A stretch of 64,000 nucleotides of DNA from positions 69,071 to 133,070 of the forward strand of contig NZ_KE386903.1 in the NCBI RefSeq assembly GCF_000429425.1, in the 5' to 3' direction. The notes beneath the pieces are model-generated. The model saw only the letters and a program-made list of their open reading frames with translations, ran no database searches and was not told where the DNA came from. This DNA is from Algoriphagus mannitolivorans DSM 15301 (GTDB lineage Bacteria > Bacteroidota > Bacteroidia > Cytophagales > Cyclobacteriaceae). Position 1 is the first letter of the stretch. Every line of letters begins with the position of its first letter. Shown piece after piece: positions 60,890-64,000 of the stretch. The position numbers and the translations under genes are program-made.

Positions 60890-61242
60890 TACATTCTTTC
60901 CTCAATTCCCGGATTGTTTTCCATGACGGTGAGGGAATCAATGATTCGCGCGTATATTTTTTCCATCATGACTGCATCTTCCAGGTAATATTTCATACTT
61001 CTGGTAAAAACCGAATCTGACACTCCATGTTTAATAAAAATCTCTTTTTCCATGAGCGTGTATAAAACCCCGGAAGAATCATAGGGAATCGGAATGGCAC
61101 TGACCATTCCCTCGGTCAACTGGATATCCAACAAGACAGCAACCATTTGGTCCTCTGTCAATACACCTTCTTGGGAAGGGTTGGAAGATTGGCATGCACT
61201 GATGCAAACCAAGAAAATAAGTAGGATCAAAATTCGATTCAC
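60889..61242 (-). CDS. DUF4296-domain lipoprotein
   Basis: A 117-residue lipoprotein (MNRILILLIFLVCISACQSS) with the DUF4296 pattern: 'GVLTEDQMVAVLLDIQLTEG', 'YTLMEKEIFIKHGVSDSVFT' and 'RSMKYYLEDAVMMEKIYARI'. The domain is a small helical bundle found almost only in Bacteroidota; its function is unknown. It is coupled to mutS2 by a one-base overlap and divergent from the DUF58 gene. Confidence 0.9.
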   Translation of the reverse strand: MNRILILLIFLVCISACQSSNPSQEGVLTEDQMVAVLLDIQLTEGMVSAIPIPYDSSGVLYTLMEKEIFIKHGVSDSVFTRSMKYYLEDAVMMEKIYARIIDSLTVMENNPGIEERM

Positions 61243-61348
61243 GGGTTAAAATTAGGTTTTTTTAACGGATAATCTCTGACCCGAAGGGGGAAGACAAATT
61301 TTATAATTCAGCCCAAGGGTTTAACTTAGGCGGTTCAAATCGCCCTGC

Positions 61349-62227
61349 ATGGATCAGCTCTTTAGCAAACTTCGAAAGTACGAAATCATGATCAGGAAGG
61401 TGGCCAACAACCACCTACAGGGGGAATATCAGTCTCTTTTCAAAGGTTCCGGTCTGGAATTTGACGACCTCCGCCCCTACCAATACGGGGATGATGTACG
61501 AACCATCGAGTGGAAAGTTTCTGCCAAAGGTCATGGTACTTTTGTCAAAACCTTTCGGGAAGACAAGGAGCAATCGGTTTATTTTCTTTTAGACATCTCT
61601 GGAAGCCAAGACATTGGCCAATTGGGAAATAAGAAAATCGATCAGGGAAAACTGGTGGCAGGTGTTTTGACTCTTGCTGCGGTATATGAAGGAAGTCAGG
61701 TAGGATTGATTTCCTATTCCGATCAAAAAGAAAAACTGATACTTCCTGCAAAAGGAAGTAAACAAGGCGTCAAAGTCATCCGGGGAATATTTGATCATCA
61801 AAACAAAAGCAAAAAAACAGACCTCAACGGGCTTTTTACCTTTGCCTTAAACCTGATTAAAAAGAGAAGCATTATCATCGTGATCTCGGATTTTATAGAT
61901 GAAAATTACGACCGCTCTTTCCGGGCCTTGGCAGAACGACACGATTTGGTGGCCATTCAATTGACCGATCCTCGAGAATCAGCACTCCCTTCATTAGGGA
62001 TTATTCCGATTTACGATAAGGAAAGTGAAAAAACCACCTGGGTTAATACAGTTTTTGGAAGTTTTTCCAAGAAAATCTCAGACACCTTTACGCTGGAAAG
62101 AGACCATCTGAAAGAACTTTGCAAAAAAAACCAAATCAACTATCTGTCCATTGATACCACCCAGGATATTGTGGGGCCGCTGATCGATTTGTTTAAGTAC
62201 CGAAACAAACGGATGAAACGTGGGTAA
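61349..62227 (+). CDS. DUF58-domain protein (Bat operon)
   Basis: A 292-residue soluble protein of the DUF58/vWA-like family. The typical 'GEYQSLFKGSGLEFDDLRPY' and 'YGDDVRTIEWKVSAKGHGTF' are followed by a vWA-like fold with DISGSQD (MIDAS-like) and 'IIIVISDFIDENYD'. DUF58 proteins usually follow a moxR ATPase and precede batA; here the preceding gene is the divergent DUF4296, so moxR is missing next to it. The Bat system has been linked to stress and envelope functions, mechanism unclear. The next gene overlaps by eight bases. Confidence 0.9.
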   Translation: MDQLFSKLRKYEIMIRKVANNHLQGEYQSLFKGSGLEFDDLRPYQYGDDVRTIEWKVSAKGHGTFVKTFREDKEQSVYFLLDISGSQDIGQLGNKKIDQGKLVAGVLTLAAVYEGSQVGLISYSDQKEKLILPAKGSKQGVKVIRGIFDHQNKSKKTDLNGLFTFALNLIKKRSIIIVISDFIDENYDRSFRALAERHDLVAIQLTDPRESALPSLGIIPIYDKESEKTTWVNTVFGSFSKKISDTFTLERDHLKELCKKNQINYLSIDTTQDIVGPLIDLFKYRNKRMKRG

Positions 62228-63116
62228 ATTCCTAATACTATTTTTCTGGATTTTGATCTCTATTTCCACATTTGGGCAATCTGTGGAAGTGCAGGGATAT
62301 TTCACTCAAGATTCGGCCAAGCTGGGAGAACGGGTGGGTTTTGTGCTTAAAGCCAAGTACCCAGAGGGAATTCAGGTTATGTTTCCGGATTCCACATTTG
62401 ATTATTCTCCTTTTGTCCTACTGGAAAAGAAAACCTTCATCAGTTCTACCCAAGAAGGAATTACCTCAGACAGTGCTGTTTATTATCTGTCTAATTTTTC
62501 TCTTGAGCCTAGCTCTTACCTTTCTTTGCCGGTATTTGAGCTCAATCGCTACGACAGTCTGACCTATTTCACCGATGAGGCCGAGATCAAGCTTAAATTG
62601 ATGTTGGATTCGATTCCTGAGCAATTGGTATTTCAGGAAAACAACGTGTATCAACCTTTGGAAAAATCTTTCAACTGGCTGATGGGCTTACTGATCTTGG
62701 GGGCAGTTCTATTGCTTTTAGGAGCCTTCTTCGTACTCTTCGCCAAGAGAATCAAGGCATTCTTGAAACGTAAGAGAGAAAAGTTGCGATGGATGCAGTT
62801 TGAAAGAAAGTGGAGAAAACAAAGTGCTTTATTGGAACAAACTCCAGCCATTGAACTGGCAGACGAGGTGATAGGGCTTTGGAAAGGATATCTCGAAAGC
62901 ATTACCGGACAACCCTTCCAGGAATGGACCTCCAGTGAAATTGCAGAGCAATTGAATGATCCTCAAATTCTGAAAGCTTTGAGGTCTATTGATATGATAA
63001 TCTATGCTGGGAAAGAAGCCAAGACTTCCGAGTCTACAGGCTATCTACTGCAGCTTGCCAAAACGAAATACGAGGAAAAACTAAACCAACTCCGACATGA
63101 AAGAACTCCTGCTTGA
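62220..63116 (+). CDS. BatD-like membrane protein of the Bat operon
   Basis: A 298-residue protein starting at GTG 62220 with a signal peptide (MGKFLILFFWILISISTFG). A periplasmic beta domain like the start of BatD proteins (SVEVQGYFTQDSAKLGERVG) is followed by one membrane helix near residues 152-173 (WLMGLLILGAVLLLLGAFFV) and a basic, helical cytosolic domain of about 120 residues. The gene between DUF58 and batA is a regular part of the operon in this phylum, but the family is poorly named. It overlaps DUF58 by eight bases and batA by 20. Confidence 0.82.
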   Translation: MGKFLILFFWILISISTFGQSVEVQGYFTQDSAKLGERVGFVLKAKYPEGIQVMFPDSTFDYSPFVLLEKKTFISSTQEGITSDSAVYYLSNFSLEPSSYLSLPVFELNRYDSLTYFTDEAEIKLKLMLDSIPEQLVFQENNVYQPLEKSFNWLMGLLILGAVLLLLGAFFVLFAKRIKAFLKRKREKLRWMQFERKWRKQSALLEQTPAIELADEVIGLWKGYLESITGQPFQEWTSSEIAEQLNDPQILKALRSIDMIIYAGKEAKTSESTGYLLQLAKTKYEEKLNQLRHERTPA

Positions 63117-64000
63117 GTTTTTTGACTGGTCTTGGTTTTTGCCTGAGACCTTCCGATCCTACGAATGGGAAAAGCCGATTTTCCTCAATCTACTATGGAT
63201 CATTCCTTCTTTCATCCTGATCCGGAAGTTTGTCAAGTTCCTAAAAAATCCAGTCCTAGAGCTTTCCCTACCCAAGCGGGTCACGAAAGTCAACCCTTGG
63301 ACTTACCTGAGACTGGTACCGACTTTATTCTTTGTTCTGTCCATGCTGCTTATTGTTATCGCCTTAGCACGACCGCAGCGTAGTAATGAGCGAGTAGAGC
63401 AATTCACCGAAGGGATCGATATTCTTTTGGTCATGGATATTTCCGAGTCCATGGATTTACAGGATTTCACCCCCAACCGACTGGAATCCGCCAAGCAAAC
63501 CGCCATTGACTTTATTAACGGAAGATTTGGAGACCGAATCGGAATGGTGGTTTTTGCCGGAGAAGCCTATTCCCTTTCTCCTCTGACCAATGACTATGAT
63601 CTTTTGACCAATCTCATCAAAGAAATAAACTTTCAGATGATCGAAGCCAAGGGCACGGCCATCGGTTCGGCTTTGGCGGCTGGTACCAATCGGATGAAAG
63701 ACAGTGAAATCCCTTCCAAAGTCATGATTTTGCTTTCAGATGGGGAAAGTAATGCCGGTAATGTGGATCCTCTTTTCGCAGCCCAACTGGCATCTGCGTT
63801 TAACATAAAAATCTACACCATTGCGGTGGGAAAAGATGGAATGGTGCCGTATGGTACTGACTTCTTTGGAAGACCTCAGATGGTGGAAAGCTATCTGGAC
63901 GAAACTACCCTTCGGGAAATCGCCAGAATCGGTGGTGGGGAATTTTATAGAGCTTCGGATGGAGATGCGCTGAAGCAGATTTTTGAGCGGATTGATACCT
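63097..64000 (+). CDS. batA: vWA-domain protein BatA (partial, cut by window end)
   Basis: The frame is open from ATG 63097 to the last base, so the stop lies beyond the window. It gives 301 codons. Two membrane helices in the first 100 residues (IFLNLLWIIPSFILI and PTLFFVLSMLLIVIALA) precede a von Willebrand A domain with an intact MIDAS: MDISESMDLQDFTP (DxSxS), the Thr in SPLTNDYDLLTN, and the Asp in ILLSDGESNAGN. The last vWA strand (IYTIAVGKDG) is followed by a third-helix region that is cut. It resembles BatA rather than BatB by position, since a second vWA gene usually follows. Bat vWA proteins are thought to form complexes at the inner membrane. Confidence 0.93.
   Translation, partial: MKELLLEFFDWSWFLPETFRSYEWEKPIFLNLLWIIPSFILIRKFVKFLKNPVLELSLPKRVTKVNPWTYLRLVPTLFFVLSMLLIVIALARPQRSNERVEQFTEGIDILLVMDISESMDLQDFTPNRLESAKQTAIDFINGRFGDRIGMVVFAGEAYSLSPLTNDYDLLTNLIKEINFQMIEAKGTAIGSALAAGTNRMKDSEIPSKVMILLSDGESNAGNVDPLFAAQLASAFNIKIYTIAVGKDGMVPYGTDFFGRPQMVESYLDETTLREIARIGGGEFYRASDGDALKQIFERIDT

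Noticed and set aside
1-64000. CRISPR arrays, prophage or integrated elements
   Set aside because: No regularly spaced repeats, integrase, transposase core, capsid or toxin-antitoxin genes were seen; the gene content is core-like throughout.

Overview
The window comes from the chromosome of a Bacteroidota bacterium, most likely of the order Cytophagales and close to Cyclobacteriaceae/Algoriphagus (placement inferred from gene content, not from a search). Pointers are promoters of the TTTG-N17-20-TAnnTTTG type in front of the SRP RNA, tRNA-Gln and rpsF; near absence of Shine-Dalgarno sequences and several TTG starts; a fused LpxC-FabZ; the type IX secretion regulator PorX; DUF4296, DUF5683 and Bat/DUF58 genes; and lipoproteins with a Cys lipobox followed by acidic residues. 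It looks like a core-genome segment: no insertion sequence, integrase, prophage or CRISPR array was seen.

Layout. 0-5 kb: end of valS, SRP RNA, a fructose-6-phosphate aldolase/transaldolase, an ftsE-like ATPase, and two exported lipoprotein proteases (S41 and S8). 5-10.6 kb, minus strand: a purple-acid-phosphatase-like enzyme; a YrdC-like/cca/TPR operon; an AT-rich gap with one isolated HTH protein. 11-19 kb: pyrG-yidC and parA-parB-DUF5683-dapB-lepB, then ung. 19.5-24 kb: apaG, two methyltransferases, a coiled-coil membrane protein, the rpsF-rpsR-rplI operon and tRNA-Gln. 24-32 kb: EcsC-family protein, a large M14 peptidase, prs-rplY-pth, and an S-box SAM riboswitch in front of metZ. 32-38 kb: a sugar/sugar-acid locus with a GntP permease facing an operon of a membrane-anchored glucose-dehydrogenase-like cytochrome c, a Tat-exported TIM-barrel protein and an SDR. 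38-42.7 kb: two helicases, an ACP phosphodiesterase, a small membrane protein and ppa.

42.7-49.6 kb is the most unusual part. Four translationally coupled minus-strand genes encode an E1/ThiF-nitroreductase fusion (Rv1355c family), a GNAT/LuxI-like protein of unknown function, a 7TMR-DISM histidine kinase and a REC-histidine kinase. A divergent stand-alone REC protein, paralogous to the REC domain of the kinase, sits across the promoter region. I read this as a module that makes a small signal molecule and senses it, and I rank it as the best candidate for an undescribed system here.

49.6-64 kb: ald, tsaE and porX (minus); an HD phosphohydrolase and the lipid A operon lpxD, lpxC-fabZ, lpxA plus a lone ABC ATPase (plus); a small lipoprotein; mutS2 and DUF4296 (minus); and the start of the Bat operon (DUF58, BatD-like, BatA), which runs off the right edge.
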